Shown here: positions 16,880-26,941 of the stretch, piece by piece
Position numbering within the stretch: position 1 is the stretch's first letter
How the letters are laid out: every line of letters begins with the position of its first letter
Translations under genes and position numbers: made by a program
Source of the DNA: Paulinella micropora
Lineage: Eukaryota > Cercozoa > Imbricatea > Euglyphida
DNA: 49,002 bases
Assembly: GCA_009731375.1 (NCBI GenBank)
Contig: BJOX01000043.1
Location: 505,636 to 554,637, forward strand
Direction: 5' to 3'
The notes under the pieces: generated by a model
What the model was told of the DNA's origin: nothing
Seen by the model: only the letters and a program-made list of their open reading frames with translations
The model's database searches: none

Positions 16880-19800
16880 TAACGGACACTCTGATTTCTG
16901 CTAGTTGGTTTGCTTGGTCTTGTAGTATATTCATAAGATTTTTATTTTCTTTTTCTAAATTAACTACCTTTTCTGATAATTGTTGAACCGCCTTAATTAA
17001 CGGGGCGATAAACTCAGAATAACCTATACCATAACCGACATCACCACTATCAACACATTTAACATCTTCTGGATTAACACTCACACCTTTCAATTCGTAT
17101 TCTTTTCTTTGCTTTGGACACGGAACCATAATTGTTTCTTTTATAAATCCGCCAAAATCTAGCATATCCATTTCTGTTAGTATTTCTTCTAATTCCTGTG
17201 CTATTAAGCCAGTCCTACATTTCTTGTTGTCATCAATCATACGATAGCAGACTGGATTTAACTTATTAATAAAATCTAAGCCTAAACATTCCTTTATATC
17301 TTCTTTTTTTCTCTTGTCTGAATATTGAATTGGATTAGACAATACCCATAATTGCCCATCGCTTGCTCTTAATGACATTAAAGCAGTATTTGAATTATTC
17401 TCCCATATGAAACCACTCGTTGAAGAACCATTTACTCTAAATCTAATAGAATAAGAAGTTAATCCTCCACCTCCTCCTGCTGGTGCTGTTCCTCCACTTA
17501 ATGATTTATTTGCCCCAGACTGGCTCATATAAATCCCCCAGTTTGAATCTCCAATGTCCCATACAAATATTCCTCTCGCATTCGTCCCGTCTGTTTGTCC
17601 TTGAATTGCTATTTTAGCCCCATTAGTTGATGCTGATGCCGTTGTTAGTGTGCCTGTGTATGTAATTCCCGCATTTGCCGTAATCAATCCTTTTGTCCAT
17701 AAAGTCCCGTTTGCCCCGTTTAATGACATTAACAATTGCTCTGCTGAATTTTCCCACACAAAACCCATTGTAGAATCATTAGCAACCCTAAACCGAAAAC
17801 TATACGAACTAAAATCATTTCCTGAAACGGCTAAACCATTTGCCAAACTTCTAGTGTTTAGAGCCCCACCAGATGCTGCATAAATTCCCCAACTCGTATT
17901 TGTCGTATCCCATAGAAATATTCCTTTTGCATTTGTTCCGTCTGTTATTCCCTGAACTCCTATTTTCGCTCCACTGGTATTCGTTGCTGATGTTAGTGTG
18001 CCAGTATATGTAATTCCCGCATTTGCCGTTATCAATCCGCTTGCGGTTGCCGTTGTTGTTGATATACCCGCATTTGCCGTTATTAATCCACTCGCGGTTG
18101 CTGTTGTTGTTGATATACCCGCAGTTGAAGTAATTGTCGTTCCAGTTATTGTTCCGCCATTTGTTATGTTGTTTGAATTCATATCTAAGGCACCATAAAA
18201 CCGCATACCACCAGCATTGTTAAAACGGACAATGTCTGACGAAGCACTTTTATTATCCAAAAGTTTTGAAATATAAAGTCCCGCCCCTTTTACATCAGAT
18301 GCTACATTCGTAAATACATAACCTCGTTGGTTCGCGGTTCCACTTGTAGCGGTATTTAGAGTAAATAAGAAATACTGATAATCTCCTGATGTCTGTGAAA
18401 AGAATATATCTCCTCCATTTTGGTTTAATATCCTCGCCCCATTATATGTTATATTTCCACCATTAGTGATAGTTTGATTATTAAAATCGGCATTGTTCGT
18501 TAAAGTTAGATATTTTATCACAGTGCTCGCCCCATTAAATGTTTTGCTTCCTGTTATGGTTTGGTCTGTTGATAGTTTTACATTTTGCCCGTCCAATGTG
18601 TCCGCATACCCTTTTGTCGCTCCGTCTGTTGATAATGTTGGAGTTCCAAGGTTGGCTATTTTGCTACTATTACAATCTAACCCCGAAGCATTTACCCAAC
18701 CGACTATCGTCCCGTCAATAATGAAACTTATTTTTTTCGCAGAAATTTCAAAGTTGTAATATGTCGCAGTTTTCATATCCAAACTAGCAATTGACCCGAT
18801 ATTACTTGTAGAATTGAAAACGATAAATGTGCCCTTTGTTGTTGAATTGATTGAATTTCCCGTTATTTCAACACCACTGCTATATGCATTAATTCCTGCT
18901 ATGGTTTGGTTAGCTGTTAGTTTCACATTTTGTCCGTCTAATGTATCCACATAACTTTTGTTTGCTCCGTCCGTTGTTGCTGATGGTGTGGCTAAGTTTG
19001 TTATTTTGTTGTTACTTAAAGATAGTGTAGTGCCAGTTGCGGTTATAATTACATTATTACCTGAATATAACTCTACATACGAACCCGTTATTTGTATCGG
19101 ATTTCAAGTCGCAGTTGCTATTTTTTGTGCGGCAATCATTCCTATATTTGTTGCTGTATCAAAGGCAATACCGATACCATCAAAAGCGGTTGGGGCAGTA
19201 GCGCCCCGCACTTCTATTGTTGAAGTAAATTTTTTGTTTCCTGCTATGGTTTGGTCTCCTGTTAGTTTAACGACAGAAGTATCAAGAGTAGAAACATCAA
19301 CACCATCAACCAAATTCACATTTGTTATGCTTTGGCTTTTCATATCAATACCCGCACTCACATTTATTATATTGCTAAATGTTTTTATTCCTCCTATAGT
19401 TTGGTCTCCTGTTAGTTTAACGACCGAAGTATCAAGAGCAGAAACATCAACACCATCAACAAGATTAACATTTGTTATTGAAAATCCTCCCATATTTAAA
19501 CTGCCCGTCATAGCCGTTGTGCCGTCCTTTGCCAGTTTAGTATCGGTATATGCTTTTGTTGAAGCATCACCATCATAGAACGGTGCGGGCAGACCGCTAA
19601 TTGCTGTTGTGCTGTTAAAATTTAAAACATTATTTGTCAATGTCATTCCACCCCCTGTTGTTGGAGCAAAAAGTATGGACGAGCCGACAAAAGATAATGG
19701 ATAGCCCGTCGCCCCACCTGCCTCCGACGAATAGATAGAGCCCATATTATTGTTATAATTGAAGAATAATTTGCCTGTGTTTAATGGATTTGAGTCTTTT

Positions 19801-20509
19801 ACGGCCACATAAGTAGTAAATGTTTTATTCCCTGTTATGGTTTGGTCTCCCGTTAGTTTTACAACAGAACTATCAAGAGTAGAAACATCAACACCATCAA
19901 CATTACCGACATTTGCTACATTAAAACCCCCCATATTTAAATCTCCAAACATCATAGCGAGACCATCCAATCTAAGAAAAGGTGAGTTTGTGTTTCTCCA
20001 TTGCCCCGTGCTATAAATGAGTAGTTGGTTATCGGTGGGTGTGCCTGTAATTAAAACATCGCTGTGTGTATTAATTGAACCATCCGCGGACACTTTATCA
20101 TTATTGTCTTCGTGCTCTGATATCCAAGTATCAACATCTTTGGTATTTAGTAAATTAACTCCCGTTATATTCAAATTACCGCCCATACTAATGTTGCCGA
20201 ATTCATCAACATTTATCGGAAAAGTTTTATTTACCCAGTTTATTGAGTTATATGTGAGATAACTATTCATCGCTATTGGTGCTGTAATGACTACACATGT
20301 GAGTGTATCAATTGAGCCGATTGTTGTATTTCTCCATTTACCATCTACATCATTATATGTTAAGTATTGCCCGACCGTTGGAGCGGATATGTTTGTGTCT
20401 ATCAAATTGTATAGACTGGTTTGGTGCGGATTGGAAGTATTAGAGCGGTGTTGAGTTGAGGCTTTGACTTCGTCATTATCCCTTACTCGTTGCTCTGTGT
20501 AGTATAAAC
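16863..20509 (-). CDS. tail-fibre-like protein with C-terminal peptidase S74 chaperone, one in-frame TGA
   Basis: An open frame of about 1215 codons, interrupted only by a TGA at 19104-19106. It continues past 20405 (LYYTEQRVRDNDEVKA) into the N gap, so the true start is missing. It has repeated fibre modules of the type VVKLTGDQTIGGIKTF and VNLVDGVDVSTLDTS (at least four). Two tandem ATASGLITANAGI units follow, then two duplicated beta blocks (NSAEQLLMSLNGANGTLW-like). The last about 150 residues are an S74 intramolecular chaperone: YSDKRKKEDIKE with the Ser-Lys dyad at spacing +5, RTGLIAQELEEIL, YSEFIAPLIKAVQQL and a terminal coiled coil. Such domains trimerise fibres and then cleave themselves off. 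A receptor-binding fibre is inferred. Confidence 0.82.
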
Positions 20510-21007
20510 NNNNNNNNNNNNNNNNNNNNNNNNNNNNNNNNNNNNNNNNNNNNNNNNNNNNNNNNNNNNNNNNNNNNNNNNNNNNNNNNNNNNNNNNNNN
20601 NNNNNNNNNNNNNNNNNNNNNNNNNNNNNNNNNNNNNNNNNNNNNNNNNNNNNNNNNNNNNNNNNNNNNNNNNNNNNNNNNNNNNNNNNNNNNNNNNNNN
20701 NNNNNNNNNNNNNNNNNNNNNNNNNNNNNNNNNNNNNNNNNNNNNNNNNNNNNNNNNNNNNNNNNNNNNNNNNNNNNNNNNNNNNNNNNNNNNNNNNNNN
20801 NNNNNNNNNNNNNNNNNNNNNNNNNNNNNNNNNNNNNNNNNNNNNNNNNNNNNNNNNNNNNNNNNNNNNNNNNNNNNNNNNNNNNNNNNNNNNNNNNNNN
20901 NNNNNNNNNNNNNNNNNNNNNNNNNNNNNNNNNNNNNNNNNNNNNNNNNNNNNNNNNNNNNNNNNNNNNNNNNNNNNNNNNNNNNNNNNNNNNNNNNNNN
21001 NNNNNNN
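20510..21007. other. assembly gap (N)
   Basis: 498 N. It hides the 5' end of the fibre gene and most of a plus-strand gene that ends at 21145. Confidence 0.99.
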
Positions 21008-21145
21008 GAAGAAGAGCCGAAGCCTAAATCTAAGAAAGGAAATGGTAAGAAGTCAAACATATCAGTTAATGTTTATAATCAAGCAGAGAAGCCAAGCAAG
21101 AAAGAAAAAAATAATGATATCGAAAAATGTTTCTTAAAATTCTAA
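21008..21145 (+). CDS. C-terminal fragment of a Lys-rich protein (5' part in gap)
   Basis: 45 codons are open from the gap edge to TAA 21143-21145. The sequence is basic (EEEPKPKSKKGNGKKS, then KPSKKEKNNDIEKCFLKF). It ends 9 nt before the integrase ATG in the same direction. No domain can be seen in what remains. Confidence 0.5.
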   Translation, partial: EEEPKPKSKKGNGKKSNISVNVYNQAEKPSKKEKNNDIEKCFLKF

Positions 21146-21154
21146 TAATATACA

Positions 21155-22141
21155 ATGGATAATAAACATACTCAGCAACAAGAAACTCCTGAGCAGACAG
21201 AGCGGAAAGAAAAACTTGAAGAAGTGGCAGAGATACATTTTCAATCAAAGCCCTCTAAGATATGGAACACGATAACCTCACCAGAAGCAAAACCACTAAG
21301 TCAAGTATTTATTGATTTAATGGATATGTCAAAGGTGGCGACAAAGAAAGGTAATGCTAACTATAATTTTGGATTAGTTGCTATTGATGTATATAGCCGT
21401 CGTGGGTGGATTGAGCCAGTCAAAAATAAAACAACTGGTTATGTCTTAGAAGGGTTAAAAAAAATATTTACTAAAAAAGTTCCTGAAAGAATTACTTCAG
21501 ATAATGGCGGTGAGTTTAAGGGACAAGTCAGTGAATATTTCAGACAAAATAATATTGAATATAGAACTGTCCAAGTAGGCGATCACAGAACAATGGGCAT
21601 AATTGATAGGTTTATTAGAACAATACGAAATGAATTAAACTTGATATGGGAATTTAATGAAAATTTTCAATGGGTTCCTATTATTCATGAGGTTGTTGAT
21701 GCTTATAATAAAACATATCATACAACAATAAAGGCTGTACCAATTAATGTTTTTGAAGGAACCGAAAAAAACACTCAGGAAATCTACAGAAATCCTTTAA
21801 TTAATGAATTCCCTAAAGGAACTAGAGTAAGAAAGGAATTAGAAAGAACTATTTTTTCTAAAGGGGACAAGCAATTCAGTAAAACTATATTCAAGGTTAA
21901 GGGCCGGAAAGGCTTCAAGATTGTGTTATCCAAACACGAATTAGTTAGTCCCCAAGAACTTCTTAAAACTAACTTAGCAGAACAACCAGATGAAGAACCG
22001 AAGGAGCAGTTATCGGAAAAAGTAAAACAAATTACAAAAGAGAAAAAGACGAAAGAACAACTAAAAAGAGAAAGTATTGACAGCGATAATATAAGAACTT
22101 CAACACGATCAAAAAAGAAAGTTAATAAATTGGACTTGTAA
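21155..22141 (+). CDS. INT: retroviral-type (rve) integrase of the Polinton
   Basis: The product is 328 aa and intact. The RNase H-fold core is at about 40-190. The first catalytic Asp lies in FIDLMDMS and the second in ITSDNGGEFKG. The third position reads MGIIDRFIRTIRNEL, with Asp where Glu is usual. A small C-terminal SH3/chromodomain-like barrel follows (FKVKGRKGFKIVLSKHEL) with a Lys-rich tail. No HHCC zinc domain is visible at the N-terminus. The enzyme joins the element ends to a staggered target cut, which explains the 6-bp duplication. It is transcribed toward the right end. AATATACA lies directly before the ATG. Confidence 0.92.
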   Translation: MDNKHTQQQETPEQTERKEKLEEVAEIHFQSKPSKIWNTITSPEAKPLSQVFIDLMDMSKVATKKGNANYNFGLVAIDVYSRRGWIEPVKNKTTGYVLEGLKKIFTKKVPERITSDNGGEFKGQVSEYFRQNNIEYRTVQVGDHRTMGIIDRFIRTIRNELNLIWEFNENFQWVPIIHEVVDAYNKTYHTTIKAVPINVFEGTEKNTQEIYRNPLINEFPKGTRVRKELERTIFSKGDKQFSKTIFKVKGRKGFKIVLSKHELVSPQELLKTNLAEQPDEEPKEQLSEKVKQITKEKKTKEQLKRESIDSDNIRTSTRSKKKVNKLDL

Positions 22142-22145
22142 ATTA

Positions 22146-22691
22146 TTAATTATTTTTGGCTTGAATGTATTTCTTATGTTTTAATGTTGTCTCATGAATT
22201 TCTTTTCCATTTATCCTAATAATTGAACCGCATTCACATTTTATTTTTTCTGTATTTAAATCATCATTTGTAGGATCAATTCCTTTCATTCTTAATTCGT
22301 GATTGCTTGATAAAAGATGTCTTGTTTTATATCCTTTGGTTGTCTCTTCACCACATTCACATATAAATTTTTTCTTCATCCATTCCTTATTACATTCATT
22401 TTTGTATTGTTGTTTATTTGGCTTAACTCATTCATCATTGTATTTTTTCCAAACTTCATATTTAGGTCTTATGTTTTCTTCATAAAATCTATTTGCTTCC
22501 TCTAAGGCTTGTTCCTTATTTCTTTTTCCAAACTCTGAAAAATTAAACCTCTTCTTTTTTACTTTACCTTCTTCACACCATTGAACTACAACAAATTCAC
22601 ATGAACCAGAAATTAAGTTTGGTCTAGTTTCTTTTATTATATATATTCCGCCCTTGGAAATATTGATAGGTTTCTCGTTTGTGTCTGTCAT
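22146..22691 (-). pseudogene. AP2-like plus two CxCG zinc fingers, right copy, one in-frame TGA
   Basis: The frame runs from ATG 22689-22691 to TAA at 22146, broken by one TGA at 22428-22430. The first 87 residues are an AP2-like module (EEGKVKKKRFNFSEFGKR, NKEQALEEANRFYEEN). After the stop come two CxCG fingers: FICECGEETTKGYKTRHLLS and KCECGSIIRINGKEIHETTL. It is an inverted paralogue of 2710-3213 at the other end of the element. CCTATATAAA lies directly before the start. It converges on the integrase, with stops 4 bp apart. A DNA-binding or regulatory role is inferred. Confidence 0.7.
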
Positions 22692-22743
22692 TTTATATAG
22701 GATATTATTCTATGTCTTTATTAATATGAATATATATATATAA

Positions 22744-23138
22744 TATGTGTCTTTATTTTATTTATTTAAATTATAATTATTTGCATATAGCAGTTTTTCT
22801 TTCTTTTGTTTGTATGTATTAGTTATAAACAGGTAGACGAAATATAAATAACGGCTCTTAGTGGAAAAACACTTCTCACACCTGATACCAGATAACACCA
22901 ATTTTGCCCCACTTGGTGCGGTATTTTTTCTGCTTACACCAACTCTGGCACTGGACAACTTTTTGCTTTTTGTGTAAAGTAGTCCAGAGAGAAATTCGTA
23001 ATAAGAGAGATTTAAATGAAATTGATGTTTTGAACTTAGAGAGAATAGGTAGCCTCAAAACTAAATAACGGCTCTTAGTGTGGTTTGTGTGATGAAACTG
23101 CACTGAAGATCTGCGCCGAAGTGGCCCCCTATACTACT
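22744..23138 (-). repeat. right terminal inverted repeat of the Polinton, with insertion
   Basis: The inverted copy of 2527-2707 is interrupted by a 217-bp insertion/duplication at 22864-23080. It ends GGCCCCCTATACTACT, followed by CTCACA. Confidence 0.9.
22864..23080. repeat. insertion within the right TIR flanked by a 19-bp direct repeat
   Basis: TAAATAACGGCTCTTAGTG occurs at 22845-22863 and again at 23062-23080, but once in the left TIR. The 198 bp between have no counterpart on the left. Confidence 0.8.
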
Positions 23139-23144
23139 CTCACA
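23139..23144. repeat. right target-site duplication CTCACA
   Basis: Identical to 2521-2526, directly outside the right terminus. Confidence 0.93.
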
Positions 23145-23995
23145 GCATTCGAGCTGGAGGAAATGAGGGGCCTCGAAACTGAGTGCAGCGAGCTGGGTTG
23201 GTGGTCGTGTGTGTTTTCTGTTCGACCTGAGGCACAGGATGTTTTGAACTGGAAAGATAGCCTAGGTGACTCTTGAAGTTTGTGCATAATGTCCGAAAAA
23301 TTTCCTGCCTTGCCTGTACTTTCCCGAGCTGTGTCGCGCATGCCTGGTCTGTTTTTCACCCCGACCGACCACCTGTCCTTGTCTCGACCGTGCTTTGTCT
23401 GCATGCACTCCCGCACACCATACAGCACACCATGCAACTACCCACATCCAGCCCATCAGCTTGCCGTAAAATTTGTGTCCGCAACACAACTCTACACCTT
23501 TGTATAGCTCACGTGCTATGCGTTGCTGAGTTCTCCACATATTGCTTAGATACGACAAGCTCGCGTCCTTCCCCGTGCAAACACTCACATACAAACGTGC
23601 CAGATCAGTCGGTTAGATCCAGGAGGTGTGTTTTATCATGTAGTTTGCGCCGGGTAGAGCTCCTCAGCACAGAAAGAAGCCCGAAAATGCATACCATATT
23701 TCCAGTCAGTACGTACTTTATGCCAGTATCACCCATTGCTTCCAGCCGCACTCTCTACTGCGTCTCATTGCATAGTTGCAAAGCCCATGCATGGTTCGTG
23801 GAACCTGCCTACTTTCAGCTGCCTTGGGTAGCTGTCTGGGGCAGTGACAGACGCTTCCACACTATAGTGGGTGAGTGGTTTTCACGACTTTCAGCCGGTT
23901 TATTAACTGTACATGTTTTTGTGACGCAAGTGCGCTAGACCCAGACTAAGTGTATGTTCTTTCATCACGTACACAGGCAATCTTATACACTATAT
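23145..23995. other. right flank of the Polinton, no confident gene
   Basis: Unique GC-balanced DNA. An open frame of 221 codons exists on the plus strand (23273-23938), but its composition is unstructured (many Cys, His, Ser, Arg) and it has no recognisable domain. I treat it as chance. Confidence 0.5.
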
Positions 23996-24768
23996 TGCAG
24001 CCCCCGCGGTGGATGTCTTCATGTATGTATGTATGCATGTATGCATGTATGTATGTATGTATGTATGTATGTATGTATGTATTTATGTATTTATGTATGT
24101 ATGTATTTATGTATGTATGTATGAATGTATGTATGTATGTATGTAATGCATGTATGTTATATGTATTCAATGTACGTCACGTATGTATTTAATGTTTGTA
24201 TGTATGTAATGTATGTATTGCATGTCATGTATGTATTATGTTGTAATGCATGTAATGCATGTAATGTATGTAATGTATGTATGTAATGGATGTATGCAAT
24301 GGATATATGTAATGGATATATGTAATGTATGTATGTAATATTTGTATGTAATATATGTATGTAATGTATGTATGTATGTATGTAGTGTATGTAGTGTATG
24401 TAGTGTGTGTAGTGTATGTAGTGTATGTAATGTATGTATGTATGTATGTATGCATGCATGCATGCATGCATGTATGTATGTAAGCTTATCACGTGTAATT
24501 CTCTCTCTCTCTCTTTCTCTCCCTCTCTCTCTCTCTCTCATACTCTCTCTCTCTCTCTCTCGCTTTCTCTCTCTCTCTCTCTTTCTTTCTTCGTTTCTTT
24601 CTTGTGTTTTCTTTCTTTTTTCTTTCTTTTTTATTTCTTTTTTTCTTTCTTTCCGCTTCTTTTTTTTCTTGCATGTTTCTTTTTTTCTTTTATGTTTATT
24701 TTTTACGTCCGCAATTATTAATAAGAAAAATATTTTTTATTTCTTTCTTTCCATCCCATCCCATCCTC

Positions 24769-24811
<43 letters not shown>

Positions 24812-24812
24812 T
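23996..24812. repeat. ATGT, CT and poly-C low-complexity tract
   Basis: 24020-24480 is (ATGT)n with variants, 24500-24700 is CT/CTTT, and 24770-24811 is an uninterrupted run of 42 C. Confidence 0.95.
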
Positions 24813-26220
24813 GCCCATCTGCTCTCTGCAGTGTGTGTTGTCAAGCAGCTCACAGTCGAAGGTGAATTTAAGATGGTGGTACATTAATATTGTTGATGGT
24901 AGCTCAAGCTGTACAAGTCCAGGCTTAGACTCTGGTAGGACGGTCACTATTGAAATGATTTATTACACATTCTGTGAACTTGTTTCACAGAACGACTTCA
25001 AATTAAAACAGTTAAAACCTGTGACCGGTCACTAGTATTGCTAGAAGATCGAAGGTACTTTCAACATTCACTGAGCTGCGACGCAACGCTTGGCCAGTGG
25101 GTTCGAGTCCGAGTCGCCTTCAACCTTACATTTTACGCAAACACTTTTATTAATAACTTTCATAAGAAAATACTTTCGGGCCACTCAGTGCTGAGTCTAC
25201 TGACTAGGAACTTGATGACTCATGATTAGTGGTCACGTTCAGGAAGCGGAACATATATGATCTACGGTAACCGTGGCATTGTGCCTGGCGGGTGGCGGCG
25301 GCTTCTTTTCAGGGCCCATCAGCCTCCAAGAGTGACTAGCCTCACTGAGCAAGCCGGCCGATGCTCTTCACTGAGCCTACGGTCAGTTCAGTAGATGGTC
25401 ATGAGTCATAGTATTAATCAGTACTTGGCTTGAAAACTGAGCAGTTCAACTTAGACGGTGAAACTTGACTTGAAACTTGAACCGTCCCGTGAAGTCACGT
25501 GATTGGCCGGCTGGCACTGATCATGAGTCTTCAATTATCACATGATTCATGAGGCGCCTCATGATTGCAGCAGCTGCCTGAGTACAGTGGCCGCCCTCAG
25601 CCGCTGATATTAATAGTGGCTCGGACAAGTATGATGATGCAGGTTCAAGTTCAACTTCAAGCCTCGGGCCGGGTCGGCCGGGCCCGGCCTCGGATCCGGC
25701 GGCCGGGCTCAGTGTTTCAAGGAGTTGAACCGTAGGCCGCGCCTCATACTCCTTCCAGGCTTTAGTTCCGATCAGTATTAATGTAATGCCCCCAACGATA
25801 GCTCGTAAAAAGTCGGTAATACAACCAAACACAGTCCTCAAAAGATGAGAATGATGTCTCGTTACATTAGCTCAGTGAAGCCAAAAAGGAAAACGGCAAC
25901 AGACCAGGAATAAAATGGCATCAGGTCCAATCCGGACAAGTAATACTGAAAAACAAGCTGGTGCACCTGTCACCAGGAAAAGGTACTTTTTACCGGCTAT
26001 CCGGGGGGTGATGCCTACAGTACCCCTCCCGATTTTATGACGGAAATAGCATTTTCGTCATACACCTTCTGATTTCTTTCTGCAAATAGTATGCGCTATG
26101 GAGTCATGCCACACAGCGCATCGACCCACGGATAGACGCTAAAAGACGATAAATATATCCTCATACGGCACGTCAAAGCGGATTCTCCAGCCATTCTTGT
26201 AGATTTTTGAACTCCTTCCC
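24813..26220. other. non-coding stretch, nothing recognised
   Basis: No gene or known repeat is seen. A B-box-like GGTTCGAGTCC occurs at about 25098, without a matching A box. A minus frame at 25521-25841 (106 codons) has no domain. Confidence 0.5.
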
Positions 26221-26369
26221 CTCAATCTCTTTTTTTTTTTTTTTTTTTTCTCGGCAGTATGTCAAGACCAAATGTACTATTAATAAAAAAAATACAAGCA
26301 ACGTGGTGCTGTAGTACGATTCCCCCTTTGATCTCCTTCTTCTTCTTATCAGTATCATTATTATTATTA

Positions 26370-26453
<84 letters not shown>

Positions 26454-26454
26454 C
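26221..26454. repeat. poly-T and ATT microsatellites
   Basis: Poly-T at about 26229-26249. (ATT)n at about 26353-26452 with one interruption. Confidence 0.95.
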
Positions 26455-26941
26455 AGGGAGATCGTAAGTACATTGTCTTTTTTAATGACATACCCTTGTA
26501 TAAGGCGGATATCCTATGATATAGTATTAGGGGGCCAGTCCTAATAGCTATATCCGAAGTCGAGGTGTATGTACCCGACCCTGCGATATACCGACACAAG
26601 TAGAGATTGACCGTGCTCAGGTACGACAGTATATAATCTATCGTAAAAAATAATTTAATGAAAGTTTCAGAGAACATTTCATTTTCGAGAACATCATCCC
26701 AGGACTTGGAAAGGGTCATACCCGGGAACACCATCGCTCAATACACTAGCGATCCCCGTATACGGTGTAGTATCATCGTCGATCGACCTTTCGCACTCGT
26801 ATGTTGCGATCGAATGCCAAGTTATATCACTGAGTCTTTTTAATATTCATATTGATAACTGATGATGCATGATCAAATCATGATACGCCGTGGGCAATCA
26901 ATCAGTTTATTTGAGACGCATAAAGAAAAATAGTTTCTTTG
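26455..26941. other. possible 3' untranslated region or flank of the retroelement
   Basis: No ORF with support. No sequence here is repeated on the other side of the retroelement, so a 3' LTR could not be shown. Confidence 0.4.

Larger units (their letters stand above)
2527..23138. mobile_element. complete Maverick/Polinton-type virus-like transposon
   Basis: The unit is 20,612 bp including two N gaps. Its ends are AGTAGTATAGGGGGCC and the exact inverted copy, so it starts AG and ends CT. It has a perfect 6-bp duplication and inverted repeats. It encodes the diagnostic set: protein-primed DNA polymerase B, rve integrase, packaging ATPase, adenain-type protease, and major and minor capsid proteins. 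The capsid block lies mostly on the minus strand in the middle, with polymerase on the left and integrase on the right, both on the plus strand. Multiple frameshifts and nonsense codons indicate a decaying, probably immobile copy. Confidence 0.95.

Noticed and set aside
2812-22430. Alternative genetic code with TGA as sense
   Set aside because: Genes at 15773, 16411 and 16523 end properly at TGA, and CGA-to-TGA mutation explains the in-frame cases more simply.
23273-23938. 221-codon frame in the right flank
   Set aside because: Irregular composition, no domain, and competing frames on both strands.
25085-25125. Possible tRNA or SINE at GGTTCGAGTCC
   Set aside because: No A box at the right distance and no cloverleaf.
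25521-25841. 106-codon minus frame
   Set aside because: No recognisable domain and isolated in non-coding DNA; the hydrophobic start may be chance.
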